In this document: positions 27,837 to 35,685 of the stretch, in pieces
Layout: each line of letters opens with the position of its first letter
Numbering within the stretch: the stretch's first letter is position 1
Source: an uncultured Alistipes sp.
GTDB lineage: Bacteria > Bacteroidota > Bacteroidia > Bacteroidales > Rikenellaceae
Direction of reading: 5' to 3'
Length of the DNA stretch: 64,000 nucleotides
Assembly (NCBI GenBank): GCA_938014215.1
Contig: CALLRW010000023.1
Coordinates: forward strand, 54,784 to 118,783
The notes under the pieces: generated by a model
Told to the model about the DNA's origin: nothing
The model's database searches: none
Seen by the model: only the letters and a program-made list of their open reading frames with translations
Program-made: the position numbers and the translations under genes

Positions 27837-28909
27837 CCGATATGAAGAAGAATTATCTGTTGTTTGTCACCCTGCCTTACGCCTATTCGATCATGCGGCC
27901 GCTCGAGGCCGAGATCCGCCGCCGCGGAGACAATGCCGCCTGGTTCATTGAGCAGGGGTGTCCCGATGCCCTTGAAAAGGACGAAATCCGTCTGCGGAGC
28001 GTCCGCGAGGTGATGGAGTTCAACCCCGTGGCGGTCTTCGCGCCGGGTAACTACATCCCGGACTTCTTCCCCGGGGTGAAGGTGGCGCTCTTCCACGGGT
28101 ATGCCATCCAGAAGCGCATCGAGGCGATCGACGACCACTTCACCATCCGCGGATGGTTCGACATCTACTGCACGCAGGGACCCAGCAGCACCCCCTATTT
28201 CAAGCAGCTTGAAAAGAAGTACGGATTCTTCCGTGTCTACGAGACCGGATGGCCCAAGGCCGACACCTATTTCGCTCCCGAAACGCAGCGAAAACCCCAC
28301 AACGAGCGGCCGGTGATCCTCTATCCGCCCACCTTCACGCGCAATGTCTGCTCGGCGCCCCATCTGATGGAGGAGATTGACCGTCTGGCCGCGACGCGCC
28401 CCTGGGAGTGGATTATCACCTTCCACCCCAAACTGACCGACCCGGAGATCGTCTCGGGTTACAAGGGCATTGCCGCCCGTCACGACAACGTCACCTTCTA
28501 CGAGGGTTCGGACAAGATGCCGCTGCTGCAGCGGGCCGACGTGATGCTGTGCGACAGTTCGTCGATCATTCTCGAGTTCATGTTCCTCGACAAGCCGGTC
28601 GTCACCTTCCGCAATTCGCACCCCGGGCCGCATCTGATCGACGTGCAGCGTCCCGAAGAGGTCGGTCCCGCCATCGAACGCGCCCTGACGCGCCCCGAGG
28701 CGTTGATGCGGGAGATTCGTGCCTATACGATGCATCACGAACCCCACCGCGACTGTCATTGCTCGGCTCGGGTGCTGGATGCCGTCGACGACTTCCTCGA
28801 GCGGGGTCGCATCGGGTTGAAACCCAAACCAATGAACCTCATCCGCAAGTGGAAGCTCCGTCGGCAGATGCACTACTGGCCCTTCTGGGAGAAGCTGCGC
28901 GGCCGTTGA
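27833..28909 (+). CDS. CDP-glycerol glycerophosphotransferase family protein
   Basis: 358 residues from the ATG that overlaps the upstream stop. It has the TagB/TagF-like features LFHGYAIQKR, TGWPKADTYF, ILYPPTFTRN, WIITFHPKLTD, and near the C-terminus LCDSSSIILEFMFLDKPVVTFRN, the family signature. In Gram-positives such enzymes build teichoic acids from CDP-glycerol. In Bacteroidales they occur in capsule or LPS gene sets that add polyol phosphates. Coupling to the DUF5672 gene suggests they decorate the same glycan. The acceptor is unknown. Confidence 0.88.
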   Translation: MTDMKKNYLLFVTLPYAYSIMRPLEAEIRRRGDNAAWFIEQGCPDALEKDEIRLRSVREVMEFNPVAVFAPGNYIPDFFPGVKVALFHGYAIQKRIEAIDDHFTIRGWFDIYCTQGPSSTPYFKQLEKKYGFFRVYETGWPKADTYFAPETQRKPHNERPVILYPPTFTRNVCSAPHLMEEIDRLAATRPWEWIITFHPKLTDPEIVSGYKGIAARHDNVTFYEGSDKMPLLQRADVMLCDSSSIILEFMFLDKPVVTFRNSHPGPHLIDVQRPEEVGPAIERALTRPEALMREIRAYTMHHEPHRDCHCSARVLDAVDDFLERGRIGLKPKPMNLIRKWKLRRQMHYWPFWEKLRGR

Positions 28910-29215
28910 TTCGGACTGTTGCCGGGTGGATGGCCGCCGGATGATTGGCCGTTGACCGGGCTGCCGGATGATTGGTCGTCGGCCGGGAGGATGATAGCCG
29001 GATGATCGGGCGGATGGCCGGGCCGCCGGAATGGAGCGTGCCGGGCGAAATCCCCTTGCGCCTCGTCCGCGGACAACATATCGGCCGGAGAGAGCTCTTC
29101 GAAAGGCTCTCTCCGGCCGTTGTCTTGAGGGGTGGCGGGGCTCCGGCCGTTTCCGAAGCCGTGTTCGGACGGGATCCCCTCTATTGCGGGCAGAGTGGGG
29201 CGGAGCAGGGGCGTT
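28910..29215. other. Gap between convergent genes with GCCGGATGATTGG repeats
   Basis: No gene was found. Imperfect units of GCCGGATGATTGG-type sequence (about 27-base spacing) fill 28914-29030, followed by the bidirectional terminator. Confidence 0.7.
29082..29119. terminator. Bidirectional intrinsic terminator
   Basis: CGGCCGGAGAGAGC (29082-29095) pairs perfectly with GCTCTCTCCGGCCG (29106-29119), 14 bp, between convergent genes. Confidence 0.8.
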
Positions 29216-30214
29216 CTACTGGTGGAACCCCTTGATCATCAGCTTGACCCAGAAGGGGGACTTGAAGAGGCAGATTAGCCGCCCGAGAAAGAGAATCTTC
29301 CGGTCGTAGAAGCTCCGCCGGAACTCCGGCCGGTAGTATTTGCGCAGTACCTCCCAGTTGCACAGGATGTTGAATGCAAGGATGTTCGCCGTGTCGGAAT
29401 TCCACCCCCGGCAGCGGCGCATCTCGCGGCGCAGTCGCGAAAAGAAGGTCCGGTTGGCCAGATAGAGCACCTCGTTGCCGTAGTTGTTCATCTCGAAGAG
29501 CCGGATGATCTTCAGCCGCGTGCGGATCAGCGTCAGCGGGTCGATCCGCCGGTGGAGCAGGCTCCCCGCCACAAAGCGGTAGTGGTAGGTCGGACGGCTG
29601 CAGGTGGCGATGTGGGTGATATGGGTGCAGTACTGGATCGTGAAGACCTCGTCCTCGGCATACTGCAGCGATTCGTCGAAACGGATGCCGTAGTGCTCGA
29701 TCGTCGCCCGCGAAAACATCTTGTTCCACGTCCACCCGAAGCAGCGGTTGCGAAGCAGTTCGGCAACCACGGGCATGCAGGCCGCATGTCCCTCATTGAC
29801 GCGGCGGTCACGCATGGTGTAGATCCGTATGCGCGGGGGATCGCTCGCGCCGGGGCGCTCCTCGAAGAGGTTCGTGAAGACGATGCCGTCCTCCCCGATC
29901 CCGCTGTCGATGAACTGCTGCAGGTGTTCGGGTACCACCCAGTCGTCCGAGTCCATGAAGACCACGAACTCCCCCCGGGCCTGATCCAGCCCCAGATTCC
30001 GCGCCGAACTCACGCCGCGGTTCGGGCAGTCGAAGACCCGAATCCGCCGATCCTGCGCCGCGTAACGGTCGCAGATCGCCTTGCTCGAGTCCGTACTCCC
30101 GTCGTTGACGAGCAGCAGCTCGAAGTCGCCCATGCTTTGCGCCTGCAGACTCTCGATGCAGGTCGGCAGGTAGCGTTCCGCGTTGTAGACTGGTATGATG
30201 ACCGATATGAGCAT
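29216..30214 (-). CDS. Glycosyltransferase family 2
   Basis: 332 residues from the ATG at 30214, where the protein begins MLISVIIPVYNAERYLP, a textbook GT2 N-terminus; the frame upstream is arginine-rich and not credible. Further GT-A features are NDGSTDSSKAICD, GVSSARNLGLDQARGEFVVFMDSDDW (metal-binding DSDD) and a downstream catalytic-like YAEDEVF. The C-terminal ~90 residues are basic and amphipathic, suited to membrane association. It follows another GT2 on the same strand with a 55-base gap. It probably builds surface glycan; donor and acceptor are unknown. Confidence 0.93.
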   Translation of the reverse strand: MLISVIIPVYNAERYLPTCIESLQAQSMGDFELLLVNDGSTDSSKAICDRYAAQDRRIRVFDCPNRGVSSARNLGLDQARGEFVVFMDSDDWVVPEHLQQFIDSGIGEDGIVFTNLFEERPGASDPPRIRIYTMRDRRVNEGHAACMPVVAELLRNRCFGWTWNKMFSRATIEHYGIRFDESLQYAEDEVFTIQYCTHITHIATCSRPTYHYRFVAGSLLHRRIDPLTLIRTRLKIIRLFEMNNYGNEVLYLANRTFFSRLRREMRRCRGWNSDTANILAFNILCNWEVLRKYYRPEFRRSFYDRKILFLGRLICLFKSPFWVKLMIKGFHQ

Positions 30215-30269
30215 GTCGTTTGTGGATGGCTGCGTAGTTGTGTGTTTCCGCCTTCCGGCTGCGTTCGCC

Positions 30270-31169
30270 CTATTCGGCCCTGTTTTCCTGTGTGGCCGTC
30301 CGGGGAGTCGCGGCGGGGGGAGCGGTCGGCGCCGCCTCCGGGTGGCAGCCCTCCGCGTGGGAGAATTCGTATGCGTCGTCGCGCTCGCCAAGATAGAGAT
30401 TGAGCCCCTTCTCGCAGCGTGTGCGGTGTTCGCGGATGCTCTGCCGGTAGAGGTCGTCGTTCGACTGCAGGGTCGAACGGTCCTGTTTGCCGTGGTAGAG
30501 GTGGAACACCACGCCCCGGAACTTCATGCATTGCTGCCGGACTCCGCTGTTGTTCAGCCGGACGGCCAGCTCCGTATCTTCGCGCCCCCAACCCGTGAAC
30601 CCTTCGTCGTAGCCGTTGACGCGGATCAGGTCCTCGCGCCAGAAGGCCATGTTGCACCCCTTGACAAAACGGGTCGGTCCGAGGGTGCGGTAGAGCATCG
30701 CCATGAAGGGAATTCGCATGACGTTGTTGCTGTTGCGGACGCCCCGCATCAGCGGCGAAAGCGAGGTGATCTCTCCCGAGAGGATCTTCCGGGTCAGCAT
30801 CTCGGTGACGATTCCCCGCGATCCGGTGACGAAGTACCCCTTGCGGGCAAAGGCGATATGGTCGCGAACAAAGTCGCGGTGAAGGATCAGATCGCCGTCG
30901 ATCTGGATGATGTAGTCGCAGCGGCTGGCAGCGATGGCCTTGTTGCGGATGGTGGCGAGCCGGAATCCCCGGTCCTCGTGCCAGATGTGGCGTACGGGAA
31001 CGGGCGAGATCTCCTCGAAGTGGCGGACAACGTCGCGGGTGCTTATGCCCGAGCCGTCGTCGGCAATGAGAATCTCGGTCGGCAGGACGCTCTGCTGCAT
31101 GACGCTCTCGAGACACAGGCAGAGGGCTCGGGGCCAGTTATAGGTGGAAATGATCAGCGATACTGTCAT
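30270..31169 (-). CDS. Glycosyltransferase family 2 with galactosyltransferase-like C-terminal region
   Basis: 299 residues: MTVSLIISTYNWPRAL opening, ADDGSG, the IDGDLI metal site, and the Glyco_transf_7C-like motif GFTGWGREDTELAVRL. The last ~25 residues are Ala/Pro-rich and probably disordered. A -7 box (TACTTTTG, minus strand 31197-31190) lies 20 bases before the ATG, so this is the first gene of the two-gene GT unit that also includes 29216-30214. Confidence 0.92.
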   Translation of the reverse strand: MTVSLIISTYNWPRALCLCLESVMQQSVLPTEILIADDGSGISTRDVVRHFEEISPVPVRHIWHEDRGFRLATIRNKAIAASRCDYIIQIDGDLILHRDFVRDHIAFARKGYFVTGSRGIVTEMLTRKILSGEITSLSPLMRGVRNSNNVMRIPFMAMLYRTLGPTRFVKGCNMAFWREDLIRVNGYDEGFTGWGREDTELAVRLNNSGVRQQCMKFRGVVFHLYHGKQDRSTLQSNDDLYRQSIREHRTRCEKGLNLYLGERDDAYEFSHAEGCHPEAAPTAPPAATPRTATQENRAE

Positions 31170-31189
31170 CGTGCTGCTGGTTAATGGTA

Positions 31190-31197
31190 CAAAAGTA
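31190..31197 (-). promoter_or_regulatory. -7 box of the GT2 pair
   Basis: TACTTTTG on the minus strand matches TAnnTTTG, 20 bases before the ATG at 31169. Confidence 0.6.
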
Positions 31198-31401
31198 GTA
31201 ATTTATCCGATACCCGCATGGTGTTGTCTGTGTCTATCTATAGTAACGGCCGTTTTTCCGTTTACTGCATCCTGTTCGAAGGAAAAATCCGGCAGAATAC
31301 GGCTTGTCTGCGGATATCGTTGTCTGTCAGCTTGTTAACTTCCGGTAAGGGTATTTTATATTAAAAAATATGAAAAAATTTGAAAATTTTTTTAATAAAA
31401 G

Positions 31402-31433
31402 CTTGCACGGAATTGTTTTTCGGCTTATCTTTG
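31402..31433 (+). promoter_or_regulatory. Promoter of putative small RNA 1
   Basis: CTTG (31402-31405), 20 bases, then TATCTTTG (31426-31433). Confidence 0.7.
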
Positions 31434-31478
31434 CAGCGAAGTTTTAAGGTTCATTTAGGTTAGTAGTTTTAGGTTGGT
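31425..31478 (+). repeat. 54-nt promoter/leader repeat, copy 1
   Basis: Matches 31901-31954 at 53 of 54 positions (single C/T difference at 31437/31913), offset 476. It covers the -7 box and the first ~38 transcribed bases. Confidence 0.92.
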
Positions 31479-31531
31479 GAGGAAACTAAGGAAATACGGA
31501 CGTGTTCCGGATTCCGAGTTTCCTTTTTTTT
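31440..31531 (+). ncRNA. Putative small RNA 1 (about 92 nt)
   Basis: A complete Bacteroidetes promoter ends at 31433, and an intrinsic terminator ends at 31531: AGGAAACT (31480-31487) pairs with AGTTTCCT (31517-31524), followed by a run of T. A small inner hairpin (CGGA/TCCG) lies between. The span has no ATG-initiated reading frame of note. The 5' part is G/U-rich with two TTTAGGTT-type segments (31453-31461 and 31468-31475). It is unlike any RNA family I can recall. Expression and function are inferred from promoter plus terminator only. Confidence 0.6.
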
Positions 31532-31534
31532 GCC

Positions 31535-31877
31535 TTCTGGCGTGGGGCCCCTCCTTCGACGATCAAATGGCGCTGGATTCGGTTTCCCGTTCTCCGTCTC
31601 CCGCCCCTGTTCCCCTTTTCTGAAACACCCGGCGGCTCTCGCTGCGAGGGTTTCCGATACCGTTTCTTGCTTCACTTCCTATCTTTCCCGGATTCGCTCC
31701 CTGTCTTGTGTCTATTTTTTGCTTCGAACCGCGTCGGGTGCGATCAGTTCGATTGTTTTACATTTAAAATATTGTCATACAGCCTGTTATCCAGTTCTGT
31801 CGGCTTGTATGATCGGGTTGTTTTTGGTTTACCAATGTTACCAAATTGTTAAATATATTTAATATATTCGTAAAATA
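31535..31877. other. Intergenic region between the two putative small RNAs
   Basis: No gene, clear repeat or hairpin stands out. The last ~100 bases turn A/T-rich towards the second promoter. Confidence 0.5.
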
Positions 31878-31909
31878 TTTGCATAATTCGAAAATCGCCC
31901 TTATCTTTG
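31878..31909 (+). promoter_or_regulatory. Promoter of putative small RNA 2
   Basis: TTTG (31878-31881), 20 bases, TATCTTTG (31902-31909): a perfect Bacteroidetes promoter. Confidence 0.75.
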
Positions 31910-31954
31910 CAGTGAAGTTTTAAGGTTCATTTAGGTTAGTAGTTTTAGGTTGGT
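31901..31954 (+). repeat. 54-nt promoter/leader repeat, copy 2
   Basis: Partner of 31425-31478, with one mismatch. Confidence 0.92.
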
Positions 31955-32112
31955 TGAGGAGATCGGCAGGTTGCCCCGGGCAATCCGGTGCTAAGACTCA
32001 AGGACGGTGCTCGTCCGGAAAGTCGAATACCTCCGATTAACCCTCATTTTTGGAGGGGGTGGTTCCCCGCCAAAAAAAAGGTTCCCCGTCGTGATGACTC
32101 GGACCCTTTTTT
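31916..32112 (+). ncRNA. Putative structured RNA 2 (about 195 nt)
   Basis: It shares promoter and 5' leader with small RNA 1, then diverges into a structured body. One hairpin is GGTTGCC-CCG-GGCAATC (31969-31985). A second is GGACG-GTGCT-CGTCC enclosed by GACT/AGTC (about 31995-32025). The element GGTTCCCCG occurs twice (32061 and 32080). A T-run at 32107-32112 may mark the 3' end, though the stem before it is weak. No protein frame fits. It does not show SRP, RNase P, tmRNA or 6S hallmarks that I can recognise. Confidence 0.5.
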
Positions 32113-32297
32113 CTTTTTATGCCCCTTCGTCTTCACAGCAATCATACACCACATGACATTTTTTATTTTGGATCAAGGCTCGTCTCCGGTCGGGAGACGG
32201 GAACCGACCCGTTTGTCGGCTCTGAGCTGCCGAAACAGCTGAAACAGCCGAAGTAGCCGAGGCCGCCGGAACAGCCCGGGGTGCCCCGGGCCGGGCG
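32113..32297. other. Gap with a nonamer tandem repeat before the DUF3298 gene
   Basis: Five units of a 9-mer built on GCCGAAACA occupy 32229-32273. A G/C-only palindrome GCCCGGGG-TG-CCCCGGGC follows at 32274-32291 and may end the DUF3298 transcript. Confidence 0.65.
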
Positions 32298-33026
32298 TCA
32301 GCGGGCTTTCAGTTCGTCCCAGGTGACATTCACCTCGACCGCTCCGAGCGCGTAGCACCCGATGTCGTAGGGATTGTAGTAGAAGGTGATCCCGTCGGGC
32401 CGCAGCAGGAAATTCTCCGTCGGCGCAATGTATTCGGGGAAGAATCCCGCCTCGGTCAGCGCTTCGTCGGTCGGGGCGTTGTATTGCGACGCGATCTTTT
32501 CGTGAATGAGTTCGTCGAGGCGCTGCAGCTCGCTTTCGTCGAAGAGATCGGCCAGCGACAGCTCGAATCCGTCGTTGAGCGAGTAGGTGTGGCATTCGGT
32601 GCCGTACATGCCGTGGGCTCCGCCCGTGTAGCCGGCGCGGGTGATGACGTAGCAGAGCAGTGAGTCGACAACCGAGGCGTCGGCTTCGGCCGAAATCTCA
32701 TACGCTCCCCCCTGCGGGGCGGTCGTCTCCGGAAGGTAGTTGACGAAGATGTCGTTCAGCGATGCGCTGATTCCCTCGCTGGCCGACCCCTTGAACTCCT
32801 CGATCTGGAAGAAGTAGGCGACGTTGGCCTGCTCGATACTCTGCAGGGCCGGGGACTTCGATGCGTTGCCGATCGTGAGGAAGCGGTAGTCGACCTGGCA
32901 GCTGTTGCCGTTTCGGCTCAGCAGCGTGTCGACCGTGAGCGGTTCGAATTCGGGCCGGGCCGGCCGGTGGGTGCAGGCGACGATGCCGAGTGCGGCCGCA
33001 AGGACCAGGGCTGGACGTATATTCAT
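32298..33026 (-). CDS. DUF3298/DUF4163-domain lipoprotein
   Basis: 242 residues. The signal peptide ends in GIVAC (Cys18). The body has the DUF4163/DUF3298 (RsiV-like) pattern: VDYRFLTIG near the start, YVITRAGYTGGAHGMYGTECHTYSL in the middle, then LADLFDESELQRLDELIHEKI and a final ITFYYNPYDIGCYALGAVEVNVTWDELK. Members are periplasmic or outer-membrane-anchored proteins of uncertain function; the fold resembles the lysozyme-binding anti-sigma RsiV. There is no sigma gene next to it, so an anti-sigma role is not supported. It is a single gene with an A/T-rich upstream region. Confidence 0.9.
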   Translation of the reverse strand: MNIRPALVLAAALGIVACTHRPARPEFEPLTVDTLLSRNGNSCQVDYRFLTIGNASKSPALQSIEQANVAYFFQIEEFKGSASEGISASLNDIFVNYLPETTAPQGGAYEISAEADASVVDSLLCYVITRAGYTGGAHGMYGTECHTYSLNDGFELSLADLFDESELQRLDELIHEKIASQYNAPTDEALTEAGFFPEYIAPTENFLLRPDGITFYYNPYDIGCYALGAVEVNVTWDELKAR

Positions 33027-33118
33027 GGTTGAATGAGGTTTTGTTCGGGGTTAAAGTTAGGTAAAAAGGGTGATTCGGCAAGAAAAGTGAAAAAAATTTG
33101 AAAAAAATCGCAGAATAT

Positions 33119-33149
33119 TTTGGAGATTCAAAAAATGGCTCTATCTTTG
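33119..33149 (+). promoter_or_regulatory. Promoter of tRNA-Glu
   Basis: TTTG (33119-33122), 19 bases, TATCTTTG (33142-33149). Confidence 0.8.
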
Positions 33150-33167
33150 CACCACGAAAATAAACGA

Positions 33168-33242
33168 GGTGGATTCATCTAAGGGTTAGGATACATGCCT
33201 CTCACGCATGACATAGGGGTTCGAATCCCCTATCCACTACCA
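33168..33242 (+). tRNA. tRNA-Glu (anticodon CUC)
   Basis: Acceptor GGTGGAT/ATCCACT with one G-U pair, D-arm with AAGGGTTAGG, anticodon stem CATGC/GCATG with loop CTCTCAC (anticodon CTC), T-arm AGGGG-TTCGAAT-CCCCT, discriminator A and encoded CCA. The two tRNA-Leu genes lack an encoded CCA. Confidence 0.93.
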
Positions 33243-33245
33243 GAA

Positions 33246-33273
33246 AGCGATCGATCATTCGATCGCTTTTTTT
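33246..33273 (+). terminator. Intrinsic terminator of tRNA-Glu
   Basis: AGCGATCGA-TCAT-TCGATCGCT followed by TTTTTT, starting four bases after the tRNA. Confidence 0.9.
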
Positions 33274-33654
33274 GTTTTCCGGCTGCGGCTTTTCCGCCTT
33301 GTTCGGGGTGGAGGGCTCTTTTGCGCCTCTTCGCATGACCGGAGGTATTCTTCGGGTGGCCGGAGTCGTCTCCCATGTGGTTGTGTCTGCCTTTGCGTGG
33401 CTGGGGACTGTCTCGAGTTGCCGGCGTTGTCTGTGTGTGATTCAAGTTAGCTTCTGTGTGGCTGAGCTCGTCTCCCGGTGGTCGGCGTCTCTCTTCGTAT
33501 TGTCGGCGTCTCTCTTTGTGGGGGCGGAGCCTGCCTTGGGGGGATCTGAGTCGACCCCGGGAACTTTGCCTTGTCTTGCTTTGTCTTGCCTTGCCTTGCT
33601 TTGCTTTGCTTTGCTTTGCTTTGCTTTGCCTTGCCGCCGCGCGCCGTAGCCGTC
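33274..33654. other. Intergenic region of degenerate repeats
   Basis: No gene was found. The first 270 bases contain loosely repeated GTCGGCGTCTCTCTTTGT-like segments. The pentamer array at 33566-33635 follows. Confidence 0.6.
33566..33635. repeat. Pentanucleotide microsatellite (TTGCT/TTGCC)
   Basis: Fourteen contiguous units of TTGCY or TTGTC, including six consecutive TTGCT. It lies outside genes, about 95 bases after the raiA stop, beyond its terminator. Confidence 0.95.
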
Positions 33655-33689
33655 AAAAAATACGACAGCCACCTGGAAGGGTGGCCGTC
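33655..33689 (-). terminator. Intrinsic terminator of the xerC-raiA unit
   Basis: On the minus strand GACGGCCACC pairs with GGTGGCTGTC (one G-U pair) and is followed by a T-rich tract ending TTTTTT at 33655. Confidence 0.85.
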
Positions 33690-33730
33690 GCGCTGTTGGT
33701 TAGTTAAGGGTTTGTTAGGTTGGCGGGAGT

Positions 33731-34027
33731 TTATTTTTCGAGTTTCGACTTGAATTTGTCCAGCTGGCGCTTCAGCGCATCGATGGCCTCGTCGACCGAC
33801 TCCTCGAAGGCTTTCGACTGATGGCAGGCAACCAGATCCTCGCCCGGCATGTGGAGCGTAATGGTAGCTATCTTGTTCCCTTTTTCATGGTCTTTATCGA
33901 GCTTGAGAATGACGTCGGCGCCCGTTGAACGGTCCGCAAAGCGGTCCAACTTCGCCATTTTGGCATTCACGAATTCGATGAGCCGTTTGTCGGCATCGAA
34001 TTTCACGGATTGAATCTGTACGTTCAT
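33731..34027 (-). CDS. raiA: Ribosome hibernation factor, short HPF/RaiA family
   Basis: 98 residues, the short HPF/YfiA form without the long C-terminal dimerisation domain. The sequence MNVQIQSVKFDADKRLIEFVNAKMAKLDRFADRS, ILKLDKDHEKGNKIATITLHMPGEDLVACHQSKAFEESVDEAIDALKRQLDKFKSK fits the beta-alpha-beta-beta-beta-alpha fold that binds the 30S decoding region in stationary phase. It lies 24 bases after xerC on the same strand, an arrangement common in Bacteroidetes, and ends at a strong terminator. Confidence 0.93.
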   Translation of the reverse strand: MNVQIQSVKFDADKRLIEFVNAKMAKLDRFADRSTGADVILKLDKDHEKGNKIATITLHMPGEDLVACHQSKAFEESVDEAIDALKRQLDKFKSKLEK

Positions 34028-34051
34028 AGCCTTACAGTTTATAAAAAGTTA

Positions 34052-34957
34052 TCACTTGCCCTCCTTTTCGCGAGGATGGGCCTTCGCATACGCCTCCCGG
34101 AGGCGTGCGATGCTGTTGTGCGTGTAGACCTGCGTGGCCTGGAGCGAGGCGTGACCCAGAAGTTCCTGGATTTCGCGCATGTCGGCTCCCCCGTTGAGCA
34201 GGTGGGTGGCAAACGTATGGCGAAGGACGTGGGGGCTCTTCTTGCCCTGAACGCCGCCTCGGCCGAGTTCCTCTTTCACGATGCGGTACACGGTGATCCG
34301 GGAGATGCGTTTTCCTTTCTGAGTTAAAAATAGCGCTTTTTCCGAAGATTTGCAAATATTTTGCCGCTCAATTAAGTCGAGATAGTATAAAATTTTCTCC
34401 CGCAGAAATTCGAGAATCGGCACCTGACGCTCCTTGTCGCCCTTTCCGCGTACGCGAAGCGTGGTGTAATTGTCCGAAAAGTCGTCGCGGTTGATGCCCA
34501 CGAGTTCGGCAAGCCGCAGCCCGCAGCCATAGAGCATCAGGAGGATGAGCGAATTGCGTTCGCCGAGAAAACGGTCGGTGTCGAATTCGCAGTCGCGGAC
34601 GATGCCGCCCATGCGGCTCTCGGGAATGAAGACCGGCAGCCGGCGCGAGGTGCGCAGCGCCGCGACGGGCTGGACGACGTTGCGTTCGACGATGCCCCGC
34701 GAGAGCAGCCACCGGAAGAACGAGCGCAGCGACGAGACCTCGCGGTTCATCGACGCCGCTCCGAGATGGGCCTCCTCGGTGCGGTGGAGGATCCATTCGC
34801 GGATGTCGTCCGTCGAGACGCGGCGCAGGCTCTCGGCCGTGTCGTCGATGTCGAGCCACGCCAGCAGCTGCGCCACGTCGTGGCGGTAGTTGCGGATCGT
34901 GAGCGGCGAGTAGCGCCGTTCGGCCTCGAGGTAGCGGATAAATTCGTTCAGCAGCAT
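34052..34957 (-). CDS. xerC: Site-specific tyrosine recombinase XerC-like
   Basis: 301 residues: an N-terminal SAM-like core-binding domain (1-90) and a catalytic domain with the full Arg-Lys-His-Arg-His-Tyr set recognisable. The first Arg is in GCGLRLAELVGI, His and Arg in HVLRHTFATHLL, then LGHASLQATQVYTHNS with the nucleophilic Tyr. The size and motifs fit chromosome-dimer resolving XerC/D rather than an integrase, and no mobile element surrounds it. A TATCTTTG -7 box ends five bases before the ATG, so the mRNA may be leaderless. Confidence 0.93.
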   Translation of the reverse strand: MLLNEFIRYLEAERRYSPLTIRNYRHDVAQLLAWLDIDDTAESLRRVSTDDIREWILHRTEEAHLGAASMNREVSSLRSFFRWLLSRGIVERNVVQPVAALRTSRRLPVFIPESRMGGIVRDCEFDTDRFLGERNSLILLMLYGCGLRLAELVGINRDDFSDNYTTLRVRGKGDKERQVPILEFLREKILYYLDLIERQNICKSSEKALFLTQKGKRISRITVYRIVKEELGRGGVQGKKSPHVLRHTFATHLLNGGADMREIQELLGHASLQATQVYTHNSIARLREAYAKAHPREKEGK

Positions 34958-34961
34958 AAGG

Positions 34962-34969
34962 CAAAGATA
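34962..34969 (-). promoter_or_regulatory. -7 box of xerC
   Basis: TATCTTTG on the minus strand; only four bases separate it from the ATG at 34957. Confidence 0.65.
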
Positions 34970-34981
34970 CCAAAAAAGACG

Positions 34982-34989
34982 TACCTTTG
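34982..34989 (+). promoter_or_regulatory. -7 box of the flavin reductase gene
   Basis: TACCTTTG, 17 bases before the ATG at 35007 and 12 bases from the divergent xerC -7 box, so the two promoters overlap. Confidence 0.65.
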
Positions 34990-35006
34990 TCCGAAAACCT
35001 GCGATT

Positions 35007-35588
35007 ATGAAACAGAGTTGGAAGCCCGGAACGGTGATCTATCCCCTTCCGGCGGTGCTGGTCAGCTGCGGGGAGAGCCCCGAGGAGTACAACCTGCTGA
35101 CCGTTGCCTGGACCGGTACGGTCTGCACCAATCCGCCGATGTGCTACATTTCGGTGCGCCCCGAGCGTCATTCGTACGGCATCATCCGCCGCACGGGAGA
35201 GTTCGTCATCAACCTCACGACGCGTTCGCTGGCCCGCGCCACGGACTGGTGCGGCGTGCGGTCGGGACGCGATTTCGACAAGTTCCGCGAGACGGGGCTC
35301 ACGCCCCTTGCCGCGGAGCATGTCGCCGCACCGATCGTCGCCGAGTCGCCCGTCAACATCGAGTGCCGCGTCCGGCAGATCCTCCCGCTTGGCAGCCACG
35401 ACATGTTCCTCGCGGAGGTGGTCGGGGTGCAGGTCGACGAGGCCTATCTCGACCCAGCGACCGGGCGCTTCCGCCTCGAACAGGCCGATCCGATCGTCTA
35501 TTCCCACGGCGAGTACTTTGCGCTGGGCGACGCGCTGGGCCATTTCGGATGGTCGGTGCGCAAAAAGAAGAGCTCCCGCCGTCGCTGA
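35007..35588 (+). CDS. Flavin reductase family protein (FMN-binding split barrel)
   Basis: 193 residues with the flavin-reductase-like split barrel: VIYPLPAVLVSCGE, LLTVAWTGTVCTNPPMCYISVRPERHSYGII, GEFVINLTTRSLARATDWCGVRSGRDFDKF, and SPVNIECRVRQILPLGSHDMFLAEVV. These proteins bind FMN and reduce it or a substrate with NAD(P)H. The nearby flavodoxin-like proteins suggest a redox cluster, but a terminator separates them. There is no signal peptide. Confidence 0.92.
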   Translation: MKQSWKPGTVIYPLPAVLVSCGESPEEYNLLTVAWTGTVCTNPPMCYISVRPERHSYGIIRRTGEFVINLTTRSLARATDWCGVRSGRDFDKFRETGLTPLAAEHVAAPIVAESPVNIECRVRQILPLGSHDMFLAEVVGVQVDEAYLDPATGRFRLEQADPIVYSHGEYFALGDALGHFGWSVRKKKSSRRR

Positions 35589-35685
35589 CGTCTTCCGCCC
35601 GGGCGGCGGGTCGGGTCATCCCCGAAACGGGCACGTTTGTCGCCCGTTCGTGCGGAATTGGTGCCGCCGGGCACGATTTTGCCCG

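Noticed and set aside
31916..32112. SRP RNA, 6S RNA, RNase P RNA or tmRNA
   Set aside because: The apical GGAA-loop context of SRP RNA, the long closing stem of 6S, the RNase P core and a tRNA-like 3' end were all looked for and not found.
33566..33635. Phase-variation repeat controlling a gene
   Set aside because: The pentamers lie beyond the raiA terminator and not within or directly upstream of any reading frame, so slippage would not switch a visible gene.
34052..34957. Integrase of a mobile element
   Set aside because: The tyrosine recombinase has XerC-like length and motifs and sits beside raiA as in other Bacteroidetes chromosomes. No transfer genes, att repeats at the tRNAs or insertion sequences were seen.
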